Made by a program: the position numbers and the translations under genes. A DNA stretch of 25,437 bases from positions 1 through 25,437 of the forward strand of contig JBHHZI010000030.1 of NCBI GenBank assembly GCA_046757965.1, written 5' to 3'. The notes under the pieces were generated by a model. The model worked only from the letters and a program-made list of their open reading frames with translations. It did not search any database and was not told the DNA's origin. This document shows, in pieces, positions 1 to 9,540 of the stretch. Source of the stretch: JBHHZI01 sp046757965. Its GTDB lineage: Bacteria; Acidobacteriota; Polarisedimenticolia; SMYD01. Position 1 is the first letter of the stretch. Every line of letters starts with the position of its first letter.

Positions 1-724
1 AGGCCGTCAGCGACTCGACACCGTCGTCGAGAATCATCCGTGGCAGCGGGCGCGGTGTGCGCGTCAACTGCAACCGCGCCTGCTCGAGATGGTTGAGATA
101 GAGATGGACATCCCCGAAGGTGTGAATGAACTCGGCCGGCTGCAGACGACAGACCTGGGCGACCATCAGGGTCAGGAGTGCGTACGAGGCGATGTTGAAC
201 GGCACGCCGAGAAACAGATCGGCGCTGCGCTGGTAGAGCTGGCACGACAGACGCCCGTCGGCCACGTAGAACTGGAACAGGGCATGGCAGGGGGGCAGTC
301 TCATGCGCGGGATGTCGGCCGGGTTCCACGCCGACACGACGTGGCGGCGCGAATCGGGCCGGGCGCGGATCTGCTCCACCACCTGGGTGATCTGATCGAT
401 CGATTCACCGCCGGGCGCCGGCCAGGAGCGCCACTGGTGCCCGTAGACCGGACCCAGGTCCCCGGTCTCGTCCGCCCACTCGTCCCAGATGGTGACCCCG
501 TGCGCCTGCAGATCGCGCACATTGGTGCTGCCGGAGAGGAACCAGAGAAGCTCGTGGATGATCGACTTGAGGTGGAGCTTCTTGGTGGTCAGCAGCGGGA
601 ACTTCTCGCTGACGTCGTAGCGGACCTGCGCGCCGAACAGGCTCAGCGTCCCGGTGCCGGTCCGGTCGGCCTTGCGTCTGCCGCGGCGAAGGACATCATC
701 GACCAGGTCAAGATAGGCGCGCAT
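1..724 (-). CDS. thyA: Thymidylate synthase ThyA (3' end cut by window edge)
   Basis: Makes dTMP from dUMP using methylenetetrahydrofolate, in the cytoplasm. The 241 visible residues begin MRAYLDLVDDVL, the usual ThyA N-terminus, which fixes the ATG at 724. Visible landmarks are the phosphate-binding RR at 126-127 (DSRRHVV), the active-site Cys146 in PPCHALFQF, Asn177 in GVPFNIAS, and HTFGDVHLYLNHLEQA at 201-216. The numbering coincides with the 264-residue E. coli enzyme, so only about 23 C-terminal residues lie beyond the left edge. All key residues are present and I see no sign of decay. The next gene to the right (a MATE pump) runs the same way but leaves a 154-bp gap, so thyA may have its own promoter. 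The folate partner (DHFR) is not in the window. Confidence 0.97.
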   Translation of the reverse strand, partial: MRAYLDLVDDVLRRGRRKADRTGTGTLSLFGAQVRYDVSEKFPLLTTKKLHLKSIIHELLWFLSGSTNVRDLQAHGVTIWDEWADETGDLGPVYGHQWRSWPAPGGESIDQITQVVEQIRARPDSRRHVVSAWNPADIPRMRLPPCHALFQFYVADGRLSCQLYQRSADLFLGVPFNIASYALLTLMVAQVCRLQPAEFIHTFGDVHLYLNHLEQARLQLTRTPRPLPRMILDDGVESLTA

Positions 725-866
725 CGGCCGCGATGATCCCACGTCACGGTCAAGGTCGCAACCATCCTGCCTCACGCCGTGCGGGTCACGGGTGGTCCGT
801 CATCTCGACACAGGTCGCCACGCCGTGCGCCACGCCGGAAGAGATCCCCTCTTCGCAGGCCTCTCA

Positions 867-888
867 CCCGGTGACGGGTCACACCGGG
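867..888 (-). terminator. Hairpin straddling the stop codon of the MATE gene
   Basis: A 7-bp perfect inverted repeat, CCCGGTG (867-873) and CACCGGG (882-888), with an 8-nt loop that includes the stop codon at 879-881. No U-tract follows on the minus strand. It could weakly terminate transcription or protect the mRNA 3' end before thyA. The call rests on symmetry and position only. Confidence 0.3.
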
Positions 889-2303
889 GAGTGACGCGGC
901 GCCGCGGCGGGGCTCGCGTCGGCCGGGGAGCGGTCCAGGGCGCGCAGACTGACCATCATCCAGGCCTGGAAGACGACCGAGGTGAGAGCCGAGGCGACGA
1001 TGAGGCCGCAGAGCAACCCGTCCAGAGCGGGGAATCCCCACCGCTCCGCCAGGCGCGCCCCGCCGTAGGCCATCGGCGCGGTGAGGATGACGTAGCGCAG
1101 CACCGCCATGACCAGTCCCGGGCGGCCCCGCTGGATGCCCTCGAACGTCGGCCGGCAGAGGAAGAACGGGATCGACACCAGGCAGGCGACGGGCACGATG
1201 CGCAGGGCGAAGGCCGCCAGGGCGGCGGTGGTCGGCTCCTCCGCCAGCAGGTGAGCCAGCGGCGGGCCGCCGAACCAGCAGGCAGGCCCCACGATCAGCA
1301 GCGTGTAGGCGGCCGCCGCCACGGAGACGGTCCGCCAGCCGTGACGGATGGCATCGAGATCGCCGCGGCCGAAGTGACGCGCGGTGAACGGCAGCGCGGC
1401 GACACTGACGGCGATCATCGGCATGAGGGCGAACATCACGACCCGGTAATAGATCGAATACGCCGCGATCGATGCGGTGGCCAGGGCGGTTGTCGCGAGG
1501 ATGGCGTTGATGAGTGTCGACTCCATCGCCATCAGACCGTAGCTGGCGCCCGACGGCAGAGCCAGGGTGAGGATGGAGCGCAGCGGATGGGGATCGCGGC
1601 TCGACGAGACGGGCGCACCACTCGCCTTGCGGGCGTCCTCGTGCCGTTTTGCCCGGCGCAGGGCGTACACCAGGCCGCCGAAGCGTCCCAGCACGGTGGA
1701 GAAGGCGATGCCGAAGATGCCCCAGTGGAACACGAAGAGGAAGATGGTGTTCAGGACGACGTTGATGACGTTGGACCAGATGCCGGCCCACATGGTGCTG
1801 CGGGTGTCGTGATGGGCCTTGACCAGGGAATCGGGGAGGATGGACCAGAAGCCGGTGAGCGCCGAGCCGCCCAGCACGACGCCTCCGTAGACGCCGAACA
1901 TGCGCGCCACGTGCGCGTCGAGACCGAGATGCGTGGCGCCCAGCCAGAGGGCGGTGGCGAGGGCCGCGAACACGGGCATCAGGATGCGCGTGATGAGCCG
2001 CCAGGTGGCGGCGAGAAGCTGCTCGATGCGCGCCCCTTCCCCGGCTCCCATTGCCCTGGAGAGGTGCGAGGTCAGCCCGTTGGAGATGCCGACCCAGCAG
2101 GCGATCATCAGGAACTCGACCGGGATCGCCAGGCCGATGGCGGCGATGGCCGCATCGCCGAGGGTGGCCGCGTAGGCAGTGTCGACGAAGTTGAACGCCG
2201 CCCGCATCCAGAACGACAGCACCAGCGGCGCCGACATGGCAAGAATCGACGGAGAGGCGGCACCGGAGGCGCCGGCACCCCCGGTGAGGCGTGGGTCACT
2301 CAT
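879..2303 (-). CDS. MATE family efflux transporter
   Basis: A 474-residue inner-membrane protein with about twelve hydrophobic segments arranged as two six-helix halves joined by a basic linker near residues 225-245 (rich in K, R, S). The first half opens with SILAMSAPLVLSFWMRAAFN followed by VDTAYAATLGDAAIAAIGLA, which is the signature layout of MATE/NorM/DinF proteins (FVDTAxVGxLG, then AxAAxGLAxP). MATE proteins export cationic drugs or metabolites in exchange for Na+ or H+; the substrate cannot be read from sequence. The C-terminal tail is a short Pro/Ala-rich segment. The ATG at 2303 has only a distant GGAG. The gene lies 84 bp downstream of the M20 peptidase on the same strand, so it could be the last gene of the peptide/peptidase run, which makes it a possible exporter for that locus (inference). 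Confidence 0.93.
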   Translation of the reverse strand: MSDPRLTGGAGASGAASPSILAMSAPLVLSFWMRAAFNFVDTAYAATLGDAAIAAIGLAIPVEFLMIACWVGISNGLTSHLSRAMGAGEGARIEQLLAATWRLITRILMPVFAALATALWLGATHLGLDAHVARMFGVYGGVVLGGSALTGFWSILPDSLVKAHHDTRSTMWAGIWSNVINVVLNTIFLFVFHWGIFGIAFSTVLGRFGGLVYALRRAKRHEDARKASGAPVSSSRDPHPLRSILTLALPSGASYGLMAMESTLINAILATTALATASIAAYSIYYRVVMFALMPMIAVSVAALPFTARHFGRGDLDAIRHGWRTVSVAAAAYTLLIVGPACWFGGPPLAHLLAEEPTTAALAAFALRIVPVACLVSIPFFLCRPTFEGIQRGRPGLVMAVLRYVILTAPMAYGGARLAERWGFPALDGLLCGLIVASALTSVVFQAWMMVSLRALDRSPADASPAAAPRHSPV

Positions 2304-2386
2304 GCGTGGCTGACGCTCCGCGGCGACGGGGAATCCGAGTCAAAGAAGATACGTCATCCGGGGAACCGTCGTCGCGCCGCAGCCGG

Positions 2387-3988
2387 TCAGCGGGCCGGCG
2401 GCGTCAGTCGCAGGAGCGAGGCGTAGATCACGATCCCGTCCCAGAGGTTGCCCAGGCGGAGATTCTCGTCGGGTGAGTGCTGGTTGTTGTCCGGGTTGAC
2501 GATCGGCACGCCGTAGGTCGGCAGATCGAGCAGCGCCTCGAACCGGGAGAGCGGCCCGGTGCCGCCCAGGGTCGGCAGCAGCACCGGCTCGACCATCGCG
2601 GCGCGCGACACCGCCGCGATCACCGCACGCGACAGCGGCGTGTCCATCGGCGTCCGGGACGCCCGGGTTCCGGCTCCATGTGTCAGGCGGACCACCCGCG
2701 CATGAGCCCGGCGAAACGCCGCGTCTGGCTCGGCACCGACCACGGTGTATCCCTGCCGGCGCAGATGAGCGCGGAGCCGGTCCACCTGCTCCATCGGATC
2801 GATGTCCCGGACCAGGCGGAGATCGATCTCGGCGGTGGCCGTGTCCGGCACGATGGTGCGCGCGGCCTCGCCCACCCAGGCCGCGGCCAGCCCCCGGACG
2901 TTCAGCGACGGTTCGTTGAGCAGCTCCTGCAGGCGTCGCCCGTTGCCGTCCGGACGGAAGATGAGCAGGCGCTTCATCAGGTCGGGCTCCTCCGGTGGGA
3001 CCCTGGCGAGGGCGGCGCGCTCGGTGCCGGTGAGCGGCACCACGTCGTCGTAGAAGCCGTCCACCAGCACATGACCGGAGTCGTCCTTCATCGAGGCCAG
3101 CAGGCTTGCCAGCTTCTCGGCGGGGTTGGGCGCCCAGTTGCCGTAGTGGCCCGAATGCAGCGGGACCGCCGGTCCGTAGAGGGTGAGCGACACGGTGATG
3201 ATGCCGCGGGTGCCGAAGACCAGCGTGGGACGGCCGGACTGGTGCACCGGGCCGTCGGCGAAGATCAGGAGATCCGCGGCCAGAAGGTCCCGGTGTGCGG
3301 CCAGTGTGGCCTCGAGATGGGGCGAGCCGCTCTCCTCCTCGGGGTCGAGGATGAACTTCGCGTCGATGTTCGGTGGAATGCCGGCGGCGCGCAGACCGTC
3401 GATGGCGGCGAGGAGCGCGACGATGGGTGCCTTGTCGTCCGAGGCCGAACGGCCATACAGGCGGGCATCGGCATCGCCGGGCCGCCCCACCAGGGTCGGG
3501 GAAAACGGCTCGCCTCTCGTCCAGCGGGCCCGGTCGACCGGCTGGCCGTCGTAGTGGGCGTAGAACAGGACCACCGGGGCCCGCTTGCCGGTTGCCGGTG
3601 CCTCGGGAGGCAGACGGGCGAAGAGGTACGGGCCGCCCTCGCCCTCGAAGCACTGCAGGGTCATGCCGCGGGCGGCGAACATGGTTTCCAGCCGGCGGGC
3701 ATTGGCCTCGATGGCGGACAGATCGTGAGAGACGTTGGGAATGGACAGGAAGTCGGTGAGTTCGGTCCTGATGCCGGCTCGGTGCTCCCTCACCCACCGG
3801 GTGAGGGCAGCGCGATGGGCGGCGTCGTCGGAGCTGTTGCCGGGGGCCGCCTGCGCCGGCAGCATCAACAGGCACAGGGTGAGGACGCCGGCGGCGATGT
3901 CTCGCGCCCGGCGCGCAGTGTGGCCATGCTCCGGGCACCGCCTGCCCGCCGGCGATGTCCGGCGCGCCGGCATCGAGATGATCGCCAT
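2387..3988 (-). CDS. Secreted M20 family zinc dipeptidase/carboxypeptidase
   Basis: A 533-residue M20 metallopeptidase of the carnosinase/CNDP-like type, probably cleaving short peptides. Metal-site residues are all visible: His145 in FYAHYDGQP, the bridging Asp in GRSASDDKAP (about 184), the catalytic Glu pair in LDPEEESGSP (217-219), Asp245 in IFADG, and the last His in NQHSPDENL near the C-terminus. The dimerisation-lid motif LHSGHYGNWAPNP (from 278) is typical of the subfamily. Residues 25-48 (basic RRAR, then a hydrophobic stretch ending AQAA) form a signal peptide, so the enzyme is periplasmic or exported. The N-terminus is long and a downstream start is possible. It begins 18 bp after the C25 peptidase stop, so co-transcription and a shared role in peptide breakdown are likely. 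Confidence 0.93.
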   Translation of the reverse strand: MAIISMPARRTSPAGRRCPEHGHTARRARDIAAGVLTLCLLMLPAQAAPGNSSDDAAHRAALTRWVREHRAGIRTELTDFLSIPNVSHDLSAIEANARRLETMFAARGMTLQCFEGEGGPYLFARLPPEAPATGKRAPVVLFYAHYDGQPVDRARWTRGEPFSPTLVGRPGDADARLYGRSASDDKAPIVALLAAIDGLRAAGIPPNIDAKFILDPEEESGSPHLEATLAAHRDLLAADLLIFADGPVHQSGRPTLVFGTRGIITVSLTLYGPAVPLHSGHYGNWAPNPAEKLASLLASMKDDSGHVLVDGFYDDVVPLTGTERAALARVPPEEPDLMKRLLIFRPDGNGRRLQELLNEPSLNVRGLAAAWVGEAARTIVPDTATAEIDLRLVRDIDPMEQVDRLRAHLRRQGYTVVGAEPDAAFRRAHARVVRLTHGAGTRASRTPMDTPLSRAVIAAVSRAAMVEPVLLPTLGGTGPLSRFEALLDLPTYGVPIVNPDNNQHSPDENLRLGNLWDGIVIYASLLRLTPPAR

Positions 3989-4006
3989 CCGGACCCTCGC
4001 GAAAGG

Positions 4007-7000
4007 TCAGTGGCCGGTGGGTCCGTCGCCGAAACCGGGCCGGGTGGCCACGACGAGGTACATCTTACCCGGCTTCATGGCCTCGTCGACCAGCACGGTG
4101 CTTTCGGCCGGCGTGATGAGACGCGACGCCAGCGCCGGCAGCGTCACGTCCGGCACGCTGTCGAGGTCTGCCTCCAGGACCCGGTAGAGGGCACAGGGGT
4201 CGGCCAAGATCACGGAACTCCAGGACAGGGTCAGGTCGCTGCCGTTCATCGTGGCGCCGAGTGTCGGGATCTCCGGGGGCGGGAGCGCGCCGCAGGCCGC
4301 ATCGTCGCTGCCGGTGAGCGGGTCGGTCTCCGTCCCGGTGACGGTGCCGTCGCGATCCCGATCCTCGGCTCCGTCCGGTGCCATGCCGCCGTCGGTGTCG
4401 GCCAGACGGGGGTCGGTGGTGGTCAGCGGGTCGAGGTCGGGCAGGAAGATGCCGGCGGTCAGGTCGGTATCGAGATCGGGGACATCCACGCCGGCCTCCA
4501 GCCCGTCCGGGAGACCGTCATCGTCCGCATCCGGATCGAGGGCATCGATGAGCCCGTCGGCGTCCGTGTCGAGCTGCGGCGTGGGCTCGGCCCCGTCGAG
4601 TAGCCCGTCGTCGTCGGTGTCGGCATCCCGCGGGTTCAGTCCACAGGCGCAGCCGTCCTCCTCGGCGTCCGACAGACCGTCGCGATCCCCGTCGACGCGC
4701 AGATCCTGGCTCGGGTCGCCGAACAGCGTCATCTCCTCCAGGTTGCCGGCCGAGATGCCGAGGTTGGTGAACGCCTCGACCTTGGCGGTGGTGGTGACTG
4801 TTCCCAGGTTGGGGACGCGGTCGGTGAAGATGAGGCGGAAGAGGATGTCCGACATCACCGCGTAGTCGGTCAGGACGCCCAGCGCCGTCGGACTCCAGGC
4901 GGCCATGGCCCCCTTGCCCGGTTCCACCAGGGCCATCTCGGCCAGGGAGGTGAGGCTGGTGGTGCGCGGCCCGGCATGGAATCCGTTGATGCAGTTGAGC
5001 GTGGTGAGAAAGAACGGACGATCCATGTTGGTCAGCAGCGGGATGTCGGCCGTGTCGACGAAGAGGTTCTCGCCGGCCCAGTTGTGGATGTTGCCATGGC
5101 CCAGGTAGTTGACGAGCAGGGCTCCGTCGTCGATGTCGGCGAGGATCTTGCTGTGCGTGGCGGCGGTGCCCAGCAGGCGCGAGTAGGCGCGCTCGACCGG
5201 CAACCGCGTGCCGGCGAGATGCTTGCTGACCAGGTCCTCCTGGAAGGTCTCGAAGTTGATGTCGTCGTTGTCGGCCACCAGCAACGCCTTGCGATTGAGG
5301 TTCGCCAGCGGCAGCGTGTCGTAGTCGAGAATCTTCGCCACGGCGGCGGCGGCGTCGGCCGGGGTCTGGGCCGGGATGCGGCCCACGTGGAGATCCGGCA
5401 GGGGGTCCGCACCGGCCACGGTGACGAAGTAGTTGTCCGTCGCGGCCACCCCCAGCGTCGGTGCCGAGAAGGTGCCGGTCGGCATGAGCGGCGGCACGCC
5501 GACAGGATTCACGAGCAATTGCCGCGGGTCGAGGGTGGCGTTGCCGACCAGAAGAAGATACGCCGGGGCCGGCGGCTGCCAGGTGGCGAAGGCGCTGGCG
5601 ACCAGCCCCTTGATGCCGCTCCGGTCGAGGCGGCCGAAGCTGAACTCGTCATAGGCGTCGGTGACGTCCACCAGCGCCACGCGCAACCCCTGGGCCTGGC
5701 GGGCCGCCACCAGAGGCGCGAGATCGGTCAGAAAATCCGGGTGGGAGATGATGATCAGGTCCGCGCCGTTGGTGGCGGCGGCCCAGTTCGATGGCTGATC
5801 GGCCTCGATGGGAGCGGCGGGCAGGAGGGCACCGGCGCGCACGATGAAGCGGCGCGGCCCCCCGAGGGTGTCGGTGAAGACGAAGGTGAAACTGCCGGCG
5901 CTGCCGGTAACGCTGCCGCCGGTGAGGCGGACCGGGGCGGCCGGGTCGGTGACGTCGTAGGCGACGATGTCACTGGTGGTGAAACCGGTGACCTGGTAGG
6001 TGACCGGAGCGACCAGGGTGGTGCCGAAGGCGAGCGCATCGCCCGCGGCCACGAACAGCCGGGAATACTCCACATCGAACCAGTTGGCCAGCACTTGGTG
6101 GGTTCCGGAGCCGGAGAGCTGCACGCCGACGGTGTTGGTGCCGGGAGCCAACATGGAGACGGCGGCCGTGGCGTCATGCGTCACGTCGATGCCGCTCCAG
6201 GTGCGAGAGTCGAGCAGATCGTTGTCGTTGAGGAGCAGGTCGGTGGTGTGCGACGAGCCGATACGGCTGACCAGCCGGAAGCGAATGGCCAGGTCGGCAC
6301 CCACCGGGTCCGGATCGACGAGAGAGAAGGTGAAGTTCCCGGTGACGGGAGATCCCAGCGTGGTGATGGCGCTCCAGGTGAACAGATCGCCGTCCGAATC
6401 GGGCAGGTTGGTGAACAAGATCTCGTTGGTCTCGAAGCGCTGCGTGTCGCGGAAAGAGACCGGGGGAGTGCCGCCCGTGGGTGTGACATCGCGTGTTCCC
6501 GGGGCCGGGCCGGGCCCCGCGTCGAACGCCAGGCGATAGACGTTCACCTCGGTGTCCTCGTTGTTTGCCACGCCGACGCCGTAGAACTCGAAGCGGTCGG
6601 TGCCGTCGAGAAGTCCGTTGCCGTCGTCGATGACACGCACCGGGATGGCCACTCCTCCGGCGGCCAGCGAGACGTCGCCCACCGGCGTGCCGGTGGGGTC
6701 TATCCCGGCGGCGATCAGATCGGCCATGGCGACCGACCAGAGTCCTTCATCGCGCACACGGATCTTGGCCGGCAGGGGGCCGGTGGCCGTGGCGCTGGCG
6801 AGATCGCTCGCCGCGCTGCCCGCCGACGTCACCGTCGAGCGAGGTGGCGGGGCGAAGCGCCCGTCCGGTCCGGGTCGAGGAACGAACCGGGTGAGCGATG
6901 CCGTGGGCCGGTCTGGCACCTGGCCGGAGGAGGTGGACGGAACCGGCGGCGGCCCGGCGACATCGCCGGGACCGGTCGGGGCGCCGGGCCGGGCCGGGCG

Positions 7001-7773
7001 GCGGCGTCGTGCCTTCTCGAGACGGCGGACCGCGTCGAGATAGCGGTTGGCATCGACCCGCGGCTCGTTGAGCAGCGTGGCGGCGTAGAGGGAGGCGAAC
7101 CGTCCGGCTGTGCCCGGCGCAGGCCGGGCCGGTTCCGCGGTGCCGTCGGGCCGGAACGGGTCCGCCGGCGCCACATCGGCGCCGGGCGCAAGGGTCAGAT
7201 GGGCGCGCAGGATCGGATGGAAGACCGAGCCGCCGGCCCCGTCGGGAGTGAGCGGGCGGAAGACGAGACGCACGACGCGGCGGTCGCGCAGCCAGCCGTC
7301 CATGTCCACCTCCACGGGAGACGGAGGGCTGGCGCGGGGCGGATCGGTCGCCGGCCGGGCGGCGTCCGGGTCCGGTGGTGGCAGGCGGAAGAGCGGCGGC
7401 AGGACCGCGCCCAGCGATGCGGGACGCGGGTCGTCCATGGTGAGCGTGAAGGCTGCGGAGGGCGGCAGGGTGACGAGCACCGGGCGAAACGGCCAGGCTG
7501 TCGCCTGCGGGATCCGGGCGTGGGGCAGGCCGGGGAGATCGATGATCGGTGCCCCCTCAGGGCCGAGGCCGCGCCGGGGAGCGGCGAAGTGGACCTCGAC
7601 GACGATGGCGGTGGCGTCGGAGCGGACGAGACGAACGGAGGCGTCGCCGGCAGGCCCGGACGGGCCGCCGGCCGCCGCGGGGCGCGGCAGGATCCCGGCG
7701 CTGGAGACGGCAAGCAGCAGAAAGAGAGAGGCCCGGGGGGCGAGCCGGATGCCCCCCCCCCGGGCCCATGCAT
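4007..7773 (-). CDS. Secreted gingipain-like C25 cysteine peptidase with thrombospondin type 3 repeats
   Basis: The open frame reaches from 7972 to 4007 (1321 codons). Numbering from 7972, the C25 core holds LLLVGNATLDPRQ, the catalytic His959 in YLGHGNIHNW and the catalytic Cys994 in TTLNCINGFH, 35 residues apart, close to the spacing in RgpB. Residues of roughly 1090-1245 are Asp-rich DxDxDGxxDxxE thrombospondin type 3 calcium-binding repeats, and about 75 residues with FnIII-like character end the protein. The signal peptide (LAPRASLFLLLAVSSAG then PAAAGG) starts near 7745. The best ATG, at 7773 with AGGCGAC upstream, lies just before a ten-G run and is one base out of frame with the body. 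It would be in frame with eleven or eight G. The in-frame alternative is an ATG at 7837, inside the upstream small gene and giving an Arg/Pro-rich N-terminus typical of a shadow frame. Expect an exported, calcium-dependent protease, with its start uncertain. No Por secretion C-terminal domain is evident. Confidence 0.88.
7752..7761 (-). repeat. Homopolymer of ten G (coding strand) at the start of the C25 gene
   Basis: Ten consecutive C on the plus strand, read as G on the coding strand, lie 11 bases after the ATG triplet at 7773-7771. The run lies between that start and the signal-peptide codons. Frame arithmetic: ATG to the first Ile codon of the body (7750) is 23 bases, so one added G or two lost G restores a continuous frame. 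This is the architecture of slipped-strand phase-variable genes, but also a common place for sequencing or assembly length errors. Confidence 0.85.
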
Positions 7774-7796
7774 GTCGCCTGCCGCGTCGCGCCTGT

Positions 7797-8006
7797 TTAC
7801 AGGCCGGTACCGCCGACTCCCGGAATCGTGCCGACATAGCCCTGTGCGGGACCGACCTCCTGGAGGATCTGCTCGCCGGAGAAGGTCTGGATGGTCGGCG
7901 GTTCGTACGGCCGGGTTGCCTTGTGCGTTTCCGGGGCCCCCGCCACGGCTGCCGCGGCGACCCGGGGCGCACCCCTGTGGACGTTCAACTTCGTGGGGTT
8001 GTTCAT
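7797..8006 (-). CDS. Small peptide resembling a RiPP precursor (YxxPxI leader motif, Gly-rich tail)
   Basis: A 69-residue ORF with a strong GGAGG (8014-8018) seven bases before its ATG. The ATG overlaps the stop of the upstream gene by one base (TGATG), so it is translationally coupled and very probably real. The sequence has a basic/Ala-rich N-terminus, then RPYEPPTIQTFSGEQILQEV, then GPAQGYVGTIPGVGGTGL at the end. YEPPTI matches the YxxPx(L/I) motif that RRE domains recognise in lasso-peptide and related leaders, and the Gly-rich tail could be a core peptide. There is no hydrophobic signal sequence, no Cys, and no Ser/Thr-rich core. No lasso cyclase, B protein, radical SAM enzyme or RRE protein is visible nearby. 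The nearest candidate modifier is the HPr-kinase-like gene at 9841. The function is unknown; the precursor reading is an inference from motif and context. Confidence 0.7.
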   Translation of the reverse strand: MNNPTKLNVHRGAPRVAAAAVAGAPETHKATRPYEPPTIQTFSGEQILQEVGPAQGYVGTIPGVGGTGL

Positions 8007-9355
8007 CACTGCACCTCCATGCGGAAGGTCTCGCTCACCGGTGAGCCCCCCCTGTCAACCAGACGCCAGTAGAGAATGCCGTCACCATCCAGCCGTCGGA
8101 CCATCCGGACGGTGCGCGACGTCAGGCGCACTGTCGAGGAGCCGGCCCTGAGCGGCACACGCGCCGCCACGGTCTCCGCTGCCGGGAACAGCGGACTGGA
8201 CGAGATCTGCACCACGTGTCCGCCCCGCCGCGTGGATGCGAAGCCGAGCTTCAGGCCGCGCGACAGCCGGACCGTGCTGCCGTAGTCAGGAGACATCAGG
8301 TGGACCGGGACGCGCCGGGGATTCGCCACCGCCCGACCTGGTGAGCTCAGATTGTCGATGCCTGAGAAATCGATGTCCTCGATGCGATAGATGTACTCGA
8401 CGCCGTTCACCGCCGCATCATCGACAAAGGAGTACTCGGCACCGCTGACCGAATCCCCCCGCCCGACGATGAACTCGGAGTTGATCGTCTCCCAGGCCCC
8501 GCGTGGCACGGCCCGCCGCAGGACGTTGAAGCCGGCGTTGTCGAACTCGAGGGACGTCGCCCAGTCCAGCGTCACACGGTGGTCGGACCCGGTGGCGCGG
8601 AAGAAGCGGTAGCTGGCGAACAGCTGTGTTCCCGGCGCGCACGGGGCGATCCGCCCGCTGCCGCCCTGCTCGCCACTCTGGAAGCGGGCGGCCATGGTGC
8701 GCAGCAGGGACGGGGGCGTGGGCTGGCTGAGCTCGGTGAGAAAGTCGCACAGATTCCACGGCCCGGCGATGTCGACCCAGAAGGTCAGGGTATCGCCGGC
8801 CAGGATCTCCAACGGGTTGCCGCCGTTGGGACTGGTGTCGCAGACTCCCTGGGGCTTGCTGTTGGAGATGACCGCATCGAAGTTGCCGAAGCCGCCGGCC
8901 TTGAAGCCGTGACCGTCGTTCCGGCTGCTCGTCGGGTCGTAGCAGATGCCCCAGTCGGGCGTGGTCGGCGCCGGCGAGATGTTGACCAGGTTCAGGCCGG
9001 TCACCGTCGAGGTGAGGTTCATGAACAGGGCCGTGACGGTGGCCGTGGTGCAGGTGGTGTTGGTGATGCCGATGTCGATGGTGTCGGCATCGACCTTCGT
9101 GATGGTCACCAGCGACGTGGCCTTGGTCCCGTCATCGAGCGTTCCGGGGGACATCCCGTCGTTGTTGATCGACCCGATGCCGCCGAGCTGGATGGTGATC
9201 TGCGTGGTGGTGCCGTCACAGGCCTCGATCGGCGTGCTCTGGCACTGAGCGCAAAAATCAATGTTGCCCGAATTGGCGCAGGCCTGGGCGCGGGACACAC
9301 TTCCTGGAAGAAGCATCATCACCACGACGGCCAGAAGAAGACCCGCCCTTCTCAT
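8006..9355 (-). CDS. Secreted Cys-containing protein with C-terminal FnIII-like domains, unknown function
   Basis: I chose the ATG at 9355 because it is preceded by GGGGGGTGGA and begins MRRAGLLLAVVV, a clean signal peptide ending SRAQA (cleavage near residue 24). The open frame extends to 9418. The 449-residue product has an N-terminal region (25-240) with scattered Cys pairs (for example CAQC at 35-38) and a beta-rich composition that I do not recognise. Residues 258-350 form an FnIII-like module: VTLDWATSLEFDNAGFNVLR, then YIYRIEDIDFSG. A second all-beta module spans 350-449 (YWRLVDRGG near the end). Such modules are common in surface and extracellular proteins of Acidobacteriota-like bacteria. 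It is the first gene after the promoter at 9527-9555 and its stop overlaps the start of the small peptide gene, so the two are probably made together. Confidence 0.82.
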   Translation of the reverse strand: MRRAGLLLAVVVMMLLPGSVSRAQACANSGNIDFCAQCQSTPIEACDGTTTQITIQLGGIGSINNDGMSPGTLDDGTKATSLVTITKVDADTIDIGITNTTCTTATVTALFMNLTSTVTGLNLVNISPAPTTPDWGICYDPTSSRNDGHGFKAGGFGNFDAVISNSKPQGVCDTSPNGGNPLEILAGDTLTFWVDIAGPWNLCDFLTELSQPTPPSLLRTMAARFQSGEQGGSGRIAPCAPGTQLFASYRFFRATGSDHRVTLDWATSLEFDNAGFNVLRRAVPRGAWETINSEFIVGRGDSVSGAEYSFVDDAAVNGVEYIYRIEDIDFSGIDNLSSPGRAVANPRRVPVHLMSPDYGSTVRLSRGLKLGFASTRRGGHVVQISSSPLFPAAETVAARVPLRAGSSTVRLTSRTVRMVRRLDGDGILYWRLVDRGGSPVSETFRMEVQ

Positions 9356-9519
9356 TCCACCCCCCATGGTCATCCCCGTCATCATCTCCGTGCCGCAGGC
9401 AACGGGAGCCTGCAACATCTCCGATCGGCGGATAGCCCTCTTTCCACCGCTTGAGCCAACGGAGACGAGCCCGATGCTAGGGATCGCACCCGGTGAACTC
9501 AGGACTTCACTGGATGGTT

Positions 9520-9540
9520 GCCCGGCATTGTACGCCGGGC
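9520..9540 (-). promoter_or_regulatory. Palindrome enclosing the -10 box (operator candidate)
   Basis: A perfect 7-bp inverted repeat, GCCCGGC (9520-9526) and GCCGGGC (9534-9540), flanks the 7 bases that contain the -10 hexamer. A repressor bound here would block the promoter. As RNA it would lie at the very 5' end of the transcript or just outside it. Confidence 0.5.

Noticed and set aside
2477..4603. Very long plus-strand open frame opposite the M20 and C25 genes (similar ones at 4976-8044 and 11249-13837)
   Set aside because: Composition is Gly/Arg/Gln/His-rich without domains, and each lies antisense to a gene with clear family motifs; they result from high GC content and codon bias.
7774..7972. 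N-terminal extension of the C25 protein up to 7972
   Set aside because: It overlaps the coupled small peptide gene in another frame, is Arg/Pro/Ser-rich, and precedes the obvious signal peptide.
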